NCBI GenBank assembly: GCA_036674765.1
Contig: JARVKI010000082.1
Coordinates: 124,001-188,000, forward strand
DNA from: Seiridium cupressi
Taxonomy: Eukaryota; Ascomycota; Sordariomycetes; Amphisphaeriales; Sporocadaceae
DNA length: 64,000 nt
Direction of reading: 5' to 3'
Under the pieces are notes generated by a model. It made no database searches, had not been told where the DNA came from, and saw only the letters and a program-made list of their open reading frames with translations. A program made the position numbers and the translations under genes. Positions 46,853 through 57,995 of the stretch are shown here, piece by piece; positions within the stretch are counted from its first letter, which is position 1; each line of letters opens with the position of its first letter.

Positions 46853-47482
46853 TTATCGTCTCCTGGATCCATTAATGACCCGATCAACCATCAAACCTCC
46901 GATGGTAGCTTCAGCGATATGTCTCTTATTCTTTCGATCGCCCTCTCTTCCTACCAGCATCGCAGTCCCAGCTGCGCCGGCTGCCGCCGTTGCAACCCTT
47001 CCAATTCGTTCACGGTGATTTCTTGCTCGCCAACCCTCAATCAGACCAGCCCCGACAGCGGCCTCCGTGGCTTGTCTCCAGTTGGGCCCACTCTCCGATC
47101 GGCTTCTGTGCCTCCGGTGGCTGGCACTCCGATATGAATCTCGAGAGTTCGCATGGACCGACCTGCCACGATGCCTTGGCAGTGCCTCCTCATAGTGGTA
47201 ACCGTCGTCTTTGTGCCGGCTGTGCCTATACGAAGGACGATCTTCTTCGTAATAGTAGTCTTCGTCATCGCCAGGGTAGTATTCTTCTTCATATCTACGG
47301 CGGCGATGTGAGCCACGTTGGCTTTGATGTCGCTTACTGCCTTCTGGCAGAATGGACCCAAATGCATCCTTGACACGTCCGCGTTCCAAATTATCGAGAA
47401 AGGCGTCCGTCTTGGAGCCGCTGCGATGGGGCGGCGGACTTGGGCTGTAGTATCGCCCAGACCGGCGGTCATAATAAGCCAT
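46853..47482 (-). CDS. Basic Tyr/Arg-rich protein with a C-terminal glycine-zipper-like segment
   Basis: 209 aa, single exon. The start at 47482 (MAYYDRRSGRYYSPSPPP) is preferred over an upstream in-frame ATG at 47611 because the extra residues look non-coding. The first ~130 residues are rich in Arg, Tyr, Ser, His and Glu, with blocks such as RRRRYEEEYYPGDDED. The last ~70 hold ATEAAVGAGLIEGWRAR and GRVATAAAGAAGTAMLVG, alanine/glycine helices like those in fungal DUF3824-type proteins. No signal peptide. Function unknown; membrane or self association by the small-residue helices is a guess. Confidence 0.7.
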   Translation of the reverse strand: MAYYDRRSGRYYSPSPPPHRSGSKTDAFLDNLERGRVKDAFGSILPEGSKRHQSQRGSHRRRRYEEEYYPGDDEDYYYEEDRPSYRHSRHKDDGYHYEEALPRHRGRSVHANSRDSYRSASHRRHRSRSESGPNWRQATEAAVGAGLIEGWRARNHRERIGRVATAAAGAAGTAMLVGREGDRKNKRHIAEATIGGLMVDRVINGSRRR

Positions 47483-48172
47483 CCCCAATTGTCGATTCGT
47501 TTGCAATTGGTTTGTCTTCTTTTCCAGTGTGGTGCTTCTCTTCGTTTGCACTAGGTTTGTGCCGATAGCTGATATGGAGTAGTGGGAAATGTGGCAGGAT
47601 TGGGCAGACAAGGCCGTATTTCAATTTTAGCAGCTCTTCTACGCGGCTCCCATCGAGGATTCTGTGTGCACAATCATTTATATCATAGCGACCTCATCTT
47701 GCAGTAGCGAATCAGAATTCCTGGGAGTCCCTGTCATGGCTTGCTGTGGCTTCCTAGGACTTCCCAAAGGGGTAATCGGCGGTGACTATCCGGAGCTGCG
47801 GGTTGTACTCTGAGCCGGCTCTGACGCAATGATCGCAGCACTAGTCCGCCTCACGGCAGGCTTGTGCACACCATCGCAAAAGACCGGGACGAATGACTCG
47901 GAATGCTCGGTGAGCGCGGGTTCTCTTGGCACCAGAATTTTCATGCTTTTGCGAGACCGATCACCGGCTGTCTCACATGGTGCTGGGTGTCGCCCGGGCG
48001 GCCGGTCACTACGCACCTGCAGCGGGGCTTCTATTCCCGGCTTCCAAGTAAGAGCACATCAAGCTTGCCAAGCTCCCGCGTTGGTGCAGCGTCTGAGCCA
48101 ACAATGAGGCTTTAGGTAGCAATAATATACGTACTCAAGATCTCAATCGTTTCGCTGGTGCATCCGACGGCT
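47483..48172. other. Intergenic region
   Basis: About 690 bp between the small basic protein and the chromate-transporter relic. No motif or repeat is recognised. Confidence 0.45.
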
Positions 48173-49590
48173 CTACTCAGCACGCATGACAACTGCATAC
48201 TTCAACAAGCCCAAAGTACCTCCGAGAATGATGGCCAGTGGTGCTACAGCCCGGAAGTAACGGCCACCCACACCAAGGGTCATCTACCAGACTTCGTCCC
48301 GACTAGAAACCGCTGTCAATGTAACCGACCTGCCAAATGCGATGTACGGCTGCGTACACCAGGCCAACAGCTCCAGCGTTGACGCCTCTGACAGCTGATT
48401 TCACCCAAGGTCTACTCCCTAGCTGACCCCAAACTCCCATAGTTCCGTGAACAAGGACTATCCCGGATGTGAAGATGCCAACAAATGCTATGATCGACAC
48501 AGCGTTAAATGAATATCTACCATTGATTGCAGTAAGACTACCTAGATAAACGGAAAAATTGAAGTTTGGCCCGGGATGGACTGAATGATAACAAGGCCAT
48601 CGAGAAAGCCCCGTGGATTTACCCATCCTTCAGCCACGACGCCTCTCGGAGCAGGGGGATCACAAACGGGCCCACCACCAAAAGATTATAGTACCTGCAA
48701 GGTACATGTTGGCGAAGAGCCTTTAGAGCAAATGTGGACTAGCAAGAACGCCTCGTACGACCATGACAACGAGGAGGGTGACAAAGAATGCAGATATGAT
48801 GATTAGACCATATTTCCAGGAGAATTCAAGGCGATAATCTGCAGGTATCATACCCTGCTCGATGTCCGGTTCGGAACCGGCCTCTTGTGTTGTTGGGGCG
48901 GTAGATGCATCCCGGCCAGATATCCTTCTGTCCTCTACTGCACTTGAGTCGTAACGGACGCCAAGTCAAAGTTTTCCGCGACGCCACCCGCAGAAGGAAA
49001 TGATGAGTTACGGTGCCAACTGAACCCACGGACGATGGATAGGCCCGTCTGATGGAACAAGCGATAACTGTGCCCGCGTTAAGTCTAAAAAGCAGCGCAC
49101 GCACCTCGTGAGGTAAGCCTGCTCCGGTGTTGGACACCCCGAGAGACAGCGCAGAAGTTCAGTCCTGACATATGCATACGAACAGGCTCACTCATCCCTC
49201 CACATGAAAAAAGGCCACGATAGCACCGCATAGCCCAGTGTGGATTAAGTTTATGCAATACGACATTTTCATGCTTGCAGGTCCCGACAGCGCTTGAGAT
49301 ATGCTGAACAGTTCTTGGCATTAGAACATGGTTGTCCTCGACCATTAAGTCTTGTAGGCGTCTCACATACCATTTGCTCATCGATCCAGCCTAACTTGAT
49401 TACGAACCTACTATTGGACTAATTGCTATTAGGCGGCTATTTGGGACATACATATGATAGGATGGCGTACTATCTTGAAATGAACGGGCGGTCCACCAAA
49501 CGCGGTCAGTCCCATGTGCCAATTGTTCTTGAACGTTTCCGCACCTTGGCGGACGCCCGTATGCACTAAAAGCTCCCAACTAGTGACTGC
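48173..49590 (-). pseudogene. Decayed CHR-family chromate transporter
   Basis: CHR proteins are two-domain membrane transporters of chromate/sulfate. On the minus strand the following pieces appear in the right order but in different frames: NWHMGLTAFGGPPVHFKI (about 49530-49480), LGWIDEQM, SGPASMKMSYCINLIHTG, LGVSNTGAGLP with LFRLNAGTV, FANMYLAGTIIF, PGPNFNFSVYLGSLTA, IAFVGIFTSGIVLVHGTMG, WVKSAVRGVNAGAVGL, and a tail LAIILGGTLGLLKYAVV ending at a stop at 48173-48175. Several stops and frame changes separate them. The longest intact piece is 48303-48626. The CHR signature is strong enough to be sure of the family; no intron model gives one frame. Confidence 0.85.
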
Positions 49591-49922
49591 CATGACTTCT
49601 TCTATGCAGCTGACGGTTCTCGTATCATAGGCAACTACTATTAAGCTTTTCGATCGTGGCTACTGCTACAGCTTCTCCGAGGTTCGAATGGTGCCATAGT
49701 GTCAGAAACAAGGGAGGAGGAAGCTTCACGAGCACGCCATACTTTAAAACTATGATATACGGGATAATATAATTCCAGTCCTTAATAAGAAACTTGGCGA
49801 GAACGTATTCCTCGTCAATGCCTGTTTATGAAACCTTAAAGAGGAGAAAACATCTACCATTCTCCACGTGAAAAAAACCACACATCCGTTGTCTTGTCTT
49901 GCCTCATACTGACTTCCCCCAA

Positions 49923-50909
49923 CTACCAATATCTTCGCACAAACTCGATGCCTTCCGCTATGTAAGGCGTGGCTAGACCATGTGGGCTATCAAAACCATG
50001 ATCCCCTGGTTGGACGCTATAAAGCAGTGGCGTCTCGGGATGGGATTTGCGAAGACGGTCGATGAGCTCGTTTGAGGCTGCGCAGGCCACCTAGCACAAA
50101 TATGTAATGTTAGCAACACCAACTGGCGCGCACCTGGCTGGGGTAAGATGAACCGGGACTCACAATCTTGTCATCAGTACCCTGCAAGTACCATACCGGT
50201 GGCAGGTTCTTGACAGTTTTGAGACCGTAGTCCAGTGTCATCCGCTTGTCATCTCCGAGAAGCTCTTTGTGACGCTGAGACTGTATGATATTCTGTACCA
50301 TAGGCGAGAACTCGGGGAAAGGTGCCGTTAGGCGAATGGCCCCTGGCTGGATAGTGCTCACGTACTTGTCTAGGCCAGCGCTGGCATGGGCTTTCTCATC
50401 AGCTGAAATGGACAGTGCTTCGTTGTACTGCTTAACATCTGGATACATGGCTGCATATTGAGGAAGCGCAACCTTGATTTTGGCCTCGGGGAACAACATA
50501 GCGGACTGCAGGGTAAGGTAGCCTCCAGCGGACTCCCCAAAGCAGGCGACTCGACCAAGGTTCACTGTGATATGCGGCCACTTGTCTGATATAATGGCTG
50601 GAAGCTTGCTGTGAACCCATATCCAGAAATCATGCATATCTTCGAGTATTTCTGTCCCCTTTGCCTCTGGCATAAGTCGATAGGCTGGGGACACAATGAT
50701 GGCGTTCTCTGTCTCGGCTAATTCGAGCGGCCTGGTATGGAGTATTCATTAGCAATGCCAGTAGGATAGAGGTTGACTTGGCGGACCCACCAGAGTGAAA
50801 GGAAACAAGGCTCGAGAATAGTTCCCTGCATCAGAGCACCACCATGGAAATGTGCCAGCAACGGGCTGTTTGTCGTCTGTCCGAAAGGGATGGACCGCGG
50901 TACCAGCAT
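49923..50909 (-). CDS. Alpha/beta-hydrolase fold esterase
   Basis: Three exons (50909-50791, 50731-50164, 50090-49923) join in phase to about 284 aa. The oxyanion motif is HFHGGAL, the nucleophile GESAGGY, the acidic residue is in GTDDKI, and the His in GDHGFDS. This matches the HSL/carboxylesterase-like clan, cytosolic, with no signal peptide. Oddity: the frame upstream of the chosen ATG continues as CYKTINDNNFEAA, which looks like the family's N-terminal strand, back to a TGA without any ATG or acceptor. The original start may have been lost, leaving a protein shortened by ~15-20 residues. Activity is plausible because the catalytic triad is complete. Confidence 0.75.
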
Positions 50910-51591
50910 TGCGGCTTCGAAGTTGTTGTCGTTTATAGTTTTATAACAGCGTGGAACCGCTCAAACCTATGGAGCGCGAGAGCCATCGTGTTGATCCTGA
51001 AATGAGATATATGATAGTTGAAATTGGGATACGCTTATGGAGGACTGGTTATTAGAAGGAGGTAGAACTGCAGGTTGTGTTGACAAGGACCGGAAATCGA
51101 AGGTGGGTATGACGATATATATACTCGATTCCGCATATCACTTATAATCAGTAACAGAATGAGTTTATTCGGCTTTGCTGTATTTGACATTTGTCATTCT
51201 CTTTGGCTTCTGGGTCCATCTGTATCGATATCGGGGACTCCGGTGATCTCTCCGAGAGGATCCACCATCCACCAACTCCTGCTTTCGGGGACTTCGGAAC
51301 TGGGCTGACTTATTGTCTAGAGCATCACAATCCCGCAAAGAGCAGGCCTGCAATGGCATAACGTTTCGCAGATACGGAACCCTGAACTCGAATTCTTCGC
51401 AACTTCGATTGTACCTCGTTCCTTGTGCAGAGTGTCACGGACTGGCGCTAGCGCCAGCTGTTAGCTTAGAGTATTTAGATGAGAGCTTGGAGCTTACTTC
51501 CAGCTCTCCAGCTTTTGTAATTTACACACTTTGTGGGGGACCTTGAAGCAAAGCCTTTGTGACCCTCTTAAACCGTGACACAGAGCGTCAC
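50910..51591. promoter_or_regulatory. Divergent intergenic region of esterase and Zn2Cys6 genes
   Basis: About 680 bp between two start codons pointing apart. The Zn2Cys6 protein may control the esterase from here. A perfect palindrome CTGGCGCTAGCGCCAG lies at 51443-51458. Confidence 0.45.
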
Positions 51592-54073
51592 ATGTCCTCC
51601 CAGACCCTGGCTGATGCGCGGGGGAAGGCAGCACCTCCCAGTAAGCGCCGTAAAACACAGCTCGCTTGTACCGTTTGTCGCGCACGAAAGACTGGATGCG
51701 ATGCGCAACGGCCATATTGTACATCTTGTGCGACAAGAGGTTGGCAGAATCGATGTCATTACCAAGACACTGTGTTGCAAACACCAGTTCTGTAAGTCGC
51801 TGAGCTTGGGTAGCCTATTCATTCTGGTTCAATGCCACGGAGAACTAACAGCACGAGTAGTACTCTATTGAATCTCCAAGAACGCCTACAGAGGCTAGAG
51901 GGCGGACTTCGTGGCCAAGCCATCGTTGCTACTCCGTCGAGCATTGCATCTGGTGCATTGGAGTCCAACGGTATATGTTCTGCTCACCATGATCGGGCGA
52001 TAGCTAATAATTCTGACTAAAGCAAACGCAACATTCGACTTGAATGTACCGAAAATTGATTGTCAAGAGAACGTTCGTCGGAGAAGAAGAAGCTATTCCC
52101 AAGGGCGTTTCCACAATGATAAAGTTGGTTCTGTCCGCGAAACATCTACCTCTCATGCATTTGTGCGGCAAGTTGCTTCTGTAGCAGACGGACTAGGCGA
52201 GAGCAGCAGCTCCGGTTCAATCCGGCTGGATTGTGCCTCACGTTCAGATGCAAGGTAAAGCCTGGAGAACTTGGCCCTACCTACGCGCTATCTAGCCGAT
52301 GATCTCCTCGCATGGTATTGGGACTTCATTCATCCCCTCATTCCCGTACTCCACCGGCCGGGTTTCATGGTTCGATACGATCAACTATGGCAGCCACGAA
52401 CTGTTTCTACGTCAAGTGGTGCTGCCGACGACATCATTTTCCATGCAACATTGAATATGGTCCTCGCTCTTGGATGTCAGCGCAACGAACATTTTGAGCC
52501 TGCGGAACGAGCCAATCTTTCATACGAATTTTACAAGCGGTCCGTGAAGATTGTCTCAGTGGACACTCTTGACGAGTCGTCTCTTTCTGTGGTGCAGTTA
52601 CTGATGCTTCGAAGCCTGTACCTCCTGTATAGCCCCTATGCAGATCGCTGCTGGAACATGACCGCCGTTACTATCCGTATTGCACAGGCAATCGGGCTAG
52701 AAAGTCTAAATTATCATTCATCCTCTCCAGACCAACTGACGCGCGAGATGCGCCGAAGAGTATGGTACAGCTGCATTGTCCTAGACCGGTACATTTCAAT
52801 TGCTTCAATTTCCAAGGTTCACCAAATGCTTATTCACAGCAGATTTACGGGCTTGTCCTTTGGGCGCCATCAGTTTTTAGTGCCAAGTAGCTCGATACCG
52901 TTACCATCAGAAATAGACGATGAGTACCTTTCGTCGTTTGATGAGGGCCGCCAACCAGAGAACACTTCCTCCATGCTCGCGTACTTTAATCAAGCCTTCA
53001 AGCTGAGCACCATTGGGGACAGATGGCAAAAGCTCAACGATAAGCACATCCAAGAGTCGACAGGGAGATATTCCACCCAAGAACTCTGGACGATAGTCGA
53101 CATCCATGCTGAGATCGAGCGTTATCATGAACAGCTCCCCGCCCACCTCCAAGACGACGGTTTCAGCCGTGCCCTTGAGGACTCAAAGTGTTTCAAATTA
53201 CAAGCATACATTTTGAAGGCCAGGTTTGTTATCTCCTTCAAGTCATATAACCCATTTACTTACGTCCTATTAGGATCATCTATATGAAGCTATGGTCTCT
53301 CAGACCTTGTCTTGTCTCGGAAGTACGGAGAGTAACTATGCCTTTTAGTCCTCCTGATGTTGGAGGCAAGAGAACTACATCAGAACAGCTCGAGCAGAGG
53401 TTGCGGGACGATGTCTGCACTCTCTGCGTCGTGGCAGCCCATGACGTGCTGGAGGAGCTACACCGAATGTTGTCTGGCATGCAACGCACATCCCCGTGGC
53501 ACGCCCTATTCTGTAAGCCTCATTTTCACTTTTCCTTCCTCGTAATTTGTGGAGCTAACTGGGATCTGAATAATAGTCACTTTCGCGGCCGCATCTGTAC
53601 TCGTCGTCGCCACCCTATGTCCTAGCCTCAATATAGACTTGGATCAGGAACCTGCGAAGACTTCATGGACTCGTGCGACGGAAATATTTCAATTTCATAG
53701 TCGACACGTTCCCTCGGCCGAGAAAGGTGTTGCAGCCCTCGAAGTACTACGAAGAAGTGTGACCTTACGCAAGAGTGAACTTGAGAGTGAGACCCCCAGG
53801 CCATCAACGATCATGAGACATATTAGAAAAGGGGTACTAACAGATTCAATTAACGATAAAGAACCTTCCAGCCAGAGAACTAGTATTCGACTCGAGAACG
53901 AATGCGTAGTGGATGCCGAACTAGGGCCGCTCGCAGCAGAGATTGGGACCGAAGAACCGTTTCAAGATGAGCGGCTGGGGCTCAAAGACTTTGTAGACAC
54001 GGGATCTCTCGACTTTAGTTGGTTCACGATGCAGGATTTGGATTTCCAAGAGCAGACAGACTTCAGAGAGTAG
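51592..54073 (+). CDS. Zn2Cys6 transcription factor with fungal-specific domain; one stop unresolved
   Basis: Nuclear DNA-binding regulator. The zinc cluster reads CTVCRARKTGCD...YCTSCATRG...RC with normal spacing (about residues 27-54), followed by a short coiled-coil segment STLLNLQERLQRLEGGLRG. The fungal_trans middle domain includes LADDLLAWYWDFIHPLIPVLHRPGF, RRVWYSCIVLDR and VPSSSIPLPSEIDDEYLSS. Exons: 51592-51791, 51858-51970, 52023-?, ?-52788, 52843-53223, 53274-53512, 53577-54073. A TAA at 52256 breaks the frame between linker and middle domain. No GT-AG intron removes it; a GC-AG intron 52168-52260 (donor GCAAGT, right phase) would, but its acceptor context is poor. Either a third GC-AG intron or a nonsense mutation. 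Targets are unknown; the divergent esterase is the obvious candidate. Confidence 0.72.
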
Positions 54074-54539
54074 GCGATCGCAGAATGGTTCCGCATTTGG
54101 TTGTCGAATGTAACTTTTCCCGACTATCACCGCTCTGTTTCGTTCGCCACGAAACGACTTAGCCATATATTATCATATGATGCGAAGTGCTACGAACAGG
54201 CTGATTGAAACAGCGGGAGTAGGATCAAGCATGCTATCTATGTAAGCATATCCTCATCAGCTCGCCTTGGCATAACCTACTTGAGAACTGGTTGACCATT
54301 TGGCTTACATAGCCTGCTACACCGTAATCAGCGCACCAATCATAGATGATATGATCTTAACCCGTTCCTCGTGCCCCAGAATACGAGGTTAGGCCTCGTA
54401 AAGTTCCCAATACAACGTCTTTTTTAATATAAAAGTCGTGCCCCCATCTACACCTAGCATCACCGGCAGCGTTGGTACGGTAATTCATGAGACTCACTGC
54501 TTAGAAACATCCCGCTTTATTTAATCCGCAATAGCCAAA
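54074..54539. other. Intergenic region
   Basis: 466 bp downstream of the regulator. The AT-rich TTTTTTAATATAAAAG near 54420 could be a TATA region for the following relic. Nothing else is seen. Confidence 0.45.
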
Positions 54540-55149
54540 ATGCTATTGGAAATTGCTCTTTTCGCCTCAGCCATCGGCCTGGCAGCCGCACAAAACTCAT
54601 ACCCTGTTCGATCCGCTCCTTTAACCTGGTCCTCTCCAGTACTACCAACACCAGCCTCACCGGCGTCAAGCTAGCGGCCTGCCACACTGGCGCCTCCGTG
54701 GAATCGCTCTGTCTTTTTGACGGTGGCAACGATTCCACCTATGCATTCTACTTTAACAAAACCGCCGATACTCCCGACCCGGGTACATTACAGACCGGCA
54801 TCGTGACTTGGACATTGGAGCCTGACGCCATTGCCTTCAACGAACCCCTCACACTCTTGTACAACACTGCCTTAAATCTTGCGTTCCCAATGATCTGGCC
54901 GAGCTTGGACAATGTGCAACATTTCGCATTCACCACCGAGGAGCATTTGGCAGTTCCCGCATACGTCGAGGATGCTATTGAGCCTCCCGCACCGTATGTG
55001 GTGGGGTGGCGTTCTGGGATAACCGCTGGGTGGTTTGCCAGACTTATTGGCAGGGCTACGCGTATACTGCTCTTCAGTGGACCCTGGAAGGTGGCGTACC
55101 ACAGAATCCGAGCTGCGATGCTGTGACTGTGATTCAAGTTTTCATTTGA
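54540..55149 (+). pseudogene. Small secreted fungal protein (DUF7907-like), two frameshifts
   Basis: ATG at 54540 starts a clear signal peptide (MLLEIALFASAIGLAAAQ) and YPVRSAP. One missing base near 54620 then shifts the frame: the continuation is FNLVLSSTTNTSLTGVKLAACHTGA, SLCLFDGGNDSTYAFYFN and FAFTTEEHLAVPAYVEDA. Near 55005 a second shift is needed to reach VAFWDNRWVVCQTYWQGYAY and the end NPSCDAVTVIQVFI-stop at 55149. The set resembles a family of ~200-aa secreted ascomycete proteins (DUF7907 by recollection). The breaks are single-base indels in otherwise well-kept sequence, so decay is recent or reflects assembly error. Confidence 0.75.
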
Positions 55150-55302
55150 GAGTTCGAACAAAGACTAGCTGCAGTGGAGGCGTATTCGGAGCGGACTGTA
55201 ATGGATCTTACTCAGAATAACCACAGCTCTTTACTATATGAACATACAAGACACCTTTTTCTAGCAAATCAGGGAAAGCAGGTCGATCCAAGGCCGCCCC
55301 TC

Positions 55303-57995
55303 TCAAAGCTCCCCACACACAGTGTCAAACTCGAGTTCCTCGGTAATCTCTTCTGGTGCAAGCTCGGGTGCTAGTGCAATAGCTGCGTCCGTGAGGCCCT
55401 GGACCAACATCTCACATAGGACCTGGGCGACGCCGTTCCCACCTGTTTCGAAGTCAATCTGGATCTCAAGGAGGTTGGCGTAAGGATTCTCGCCGTCACT
55501 CATGACAATGGCTAAGCAACGTCAGCATTATCAGCCAAGAGAACACGTAGCAGGGAGAAAGCTATCACCCTGATCAACCAAAAGAAAAGAAGAAGATAAA
55601 CAAAAAGAAAAAGAAAAAGGAACCCGTACTGATCGTCTCCGGAGCCTTGCAAATCCTTCCCATATAATGGCACTTCATGCCGCCACCTGCACCGCCACCT
55701 CCGCAGTTATCAGACGAACAGCGCCTCAACGTGCGCTCCTGGGGCATAAAGACCACCCCGTCATCTCATTTCACGGGTCCATCCCCGCACCCGGATCCTG
55801 TTAGGTCCGCAACGTCCTCGTACTCAACATTTTCACACGTGTTGAAAGCGGCTGGGGTCCAGGTCGCAAGGCCGGCCGCAAGCATCCGTTCAAAAGTCTT
55901 CAAGTCGGTACTAGATTCGCACACAGGATGTCAGCCACACGTTCTGTCACGCCGGGAGGCAATATGGAAGGACATTATGCCTTTCCATAAACGATAGTGA
56001 TATTCGTAGTTGTTCAGGTGTAGACGTGTACAAGGGCGTAACACGGGATATAATCAGCCAATTAAGGATAGGCTTATAAACTTACACCTTGGCCGTATTG
56101 AAATATAGATATGGTTTTCGAGGCTCTTCGCTGCCGTCAATTATACTTATGTCGTCGGGGATCGAGACGCGGTTCTCCCTTCCTGTCTTACAACTCGAAG
56201 GATTCTGGCAGAAATCATGTAAGCCTTTGTACATGTTCTGTCCGAGCTGTTTGCCTTGGTCTTCGTGTTCGGCGTTACCAACGTCGACGGTGCTGTTGGA
56301 GACGAAAAAAGCAAATGTCGGTGTAGGTGTGGGCGCCGCTCCGGTAGGGGTGCAACTAGTCACGCTGGTGCACTTGTCAGAATCGGCTATACCTCCCGTC
56401 AGCGTGCAAGCCTGGCAATTAGTGGCTGGCGGAGTGGAAATAGTTGGGCTTGGACCGGTTACAACACCTATATCATTATTTCAGTCGAGCTATTGCACAA
56501 AAAGCAAGCTGGAGGCTCCTCACAGGTGTCTCGGCGTTTCTTATCACCAATCTGATCCTTCGTCGCAGGCCAGCTCCGATCAATAACTGCAACTTTGTTG
56601 TTCTCGTACAATACTCTGACTCTAGCCATGGGAGTACATTTATTATGGCCTCCATCGTGGTCATAAGGAGTATATTGCACCGCGATAGTGCCAACTGCCA
56701 ATAACTACAAGTAAGTCCTTATGTTCTTCCAATCTAGTTATAGTACAACGTGGTATGGTATGAGAGATATCAAGATCACTTACTGATTCCTTCAGGCATA
56801 GGCAATTGTTTGTTTGATTCCTTGTAATCTCCCGCACTCCAGCCAGGATATGTGTTTTGTGAGTAATGTGAACCGGGGAATATCTCCGCAAACTTCGCCT
56901 TTAACTGGTCGATGTGGCGACCGTATTGTCGGTCCTTGTCGGTCAAACTGGATATTCTAAGTCAGTATGTGGTGACTGTCAGACTCGACCACTTATAATT
57001 GTACCTTTTGGCCAATGTCATGAACCATACATCAACATGCGAGGAGTCTGGGAATGGATCGTTGTAGTATTGTTTCAAATCGGCCATGCTGATCCAGGTA
57101 TATCGATTCTGTCGTTCCTCGGTGGGAGTGACCTGTCCGAGTATATCAACCGCGATAGCTTGGAATTCCTTGGTCGATCGCGTCCCTTGAACCTTTTCAC
57201 CTGCATTCCTTGCGCCCTTGCCAATATACAACTTCTGATGAGAGCTATGCCCATTCACATCCTCTGAAGACTCTCACCAATGACCCAACCATACGCCGCC
57301 GGGACCCTATCTACTTGTTAGTCTTGGCTCAGTCTTGGGAGAGACGTTATGAGACTTGTAGTTGGAGCACGCAATAATACTTACAGCCACTATAGAGGCT
57401 GTGCATCCGTGAAGGCCCCACGTAGCATACTCTTGTGGTTCGCTCCCGAATGACCTCCATTCACCCGTTGCACCGATAGGAATATCAACTTTGTTATAAT
57501 TGATGGTCCAGTGCTCCACCTGGGAGTCACTTGGTTCAATACCAAGTGCTAGATCACGTCCATGCTCTTGGGCGTTGCTTAGAATACTAGTCATGAGGTG
57601 CTCAAAAGCATCCTGGCTGTCATCTTTTGGGTCTCGCAGAGGCTGCTTTGTGACCACTCGAGGTGAAAGAGACGATGTCAGTGATCGACGGCGGTGTGGT
57701 GCTGAATTTGAACTTTGCGGTCCTATAAGTTTGGCTTAAATATATGAAACATCTGAACCTTGCCGGTCATATGCATACCTTCATGGTTATCTTTGCTGAA
57801 GATGCACTTGGGATCCGTGATTGGATCATCGTCTGAAGGCGGATCGCCGTAGTAGTTCGTTGGGTCGTTCTCACGCATGGATAGCCCACCATTTCGAGAC
57901 CAGAAACGCCCTATGTCTTCTGTGGTAACCCGCGACAAAAGGCCGAAGCCTTGAGGCGGGAATATTAGCAGATACAAGACCCAATTCCGCATCAT
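55303..57995 (-). CDS. Secreted ten-exon protein of unknown function
   Basis: ATG 57995 opens a signal peptide (MMRNWVLYLLIFPPQGFG). Exons 57995-57779, 57722-57385, 57306-57278, 57208-57005, 56947-56784, 56694-56524, 56467-56086, 55910-55775, 55738-55630 and 55511-55303 splice in phase throughout, giving 467 aa. Exon 3 is only 29 nt. Introns mostly have GTAAGT/GTGAGx donors. If the 36-nt intron 55739-55774 is not used, the protein ends at a TGA at 55766-55768 (364 aa). Visible features are ATGEWRSFGSEPQEYATWGLHGCTAS, HYSQNTYPGWSAGDYKE, a Pro/Thr linker with TPTPTF, several Cys pairs (NCQACTLTGG, SSDNCGGGG) and an acidic end. I do not recognise a family. It is probably extracellular, given leader and Cys content. 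Confidence 0.6.

Noticed and set aside
57209..57277. TGA in the secreted ten-exon gene as a nonsense mutation
   Set aside because: A 69-nt GT-AG intron removes it in phase and the rest of the gene splices consistently, so it is not treated as a pseudogene.
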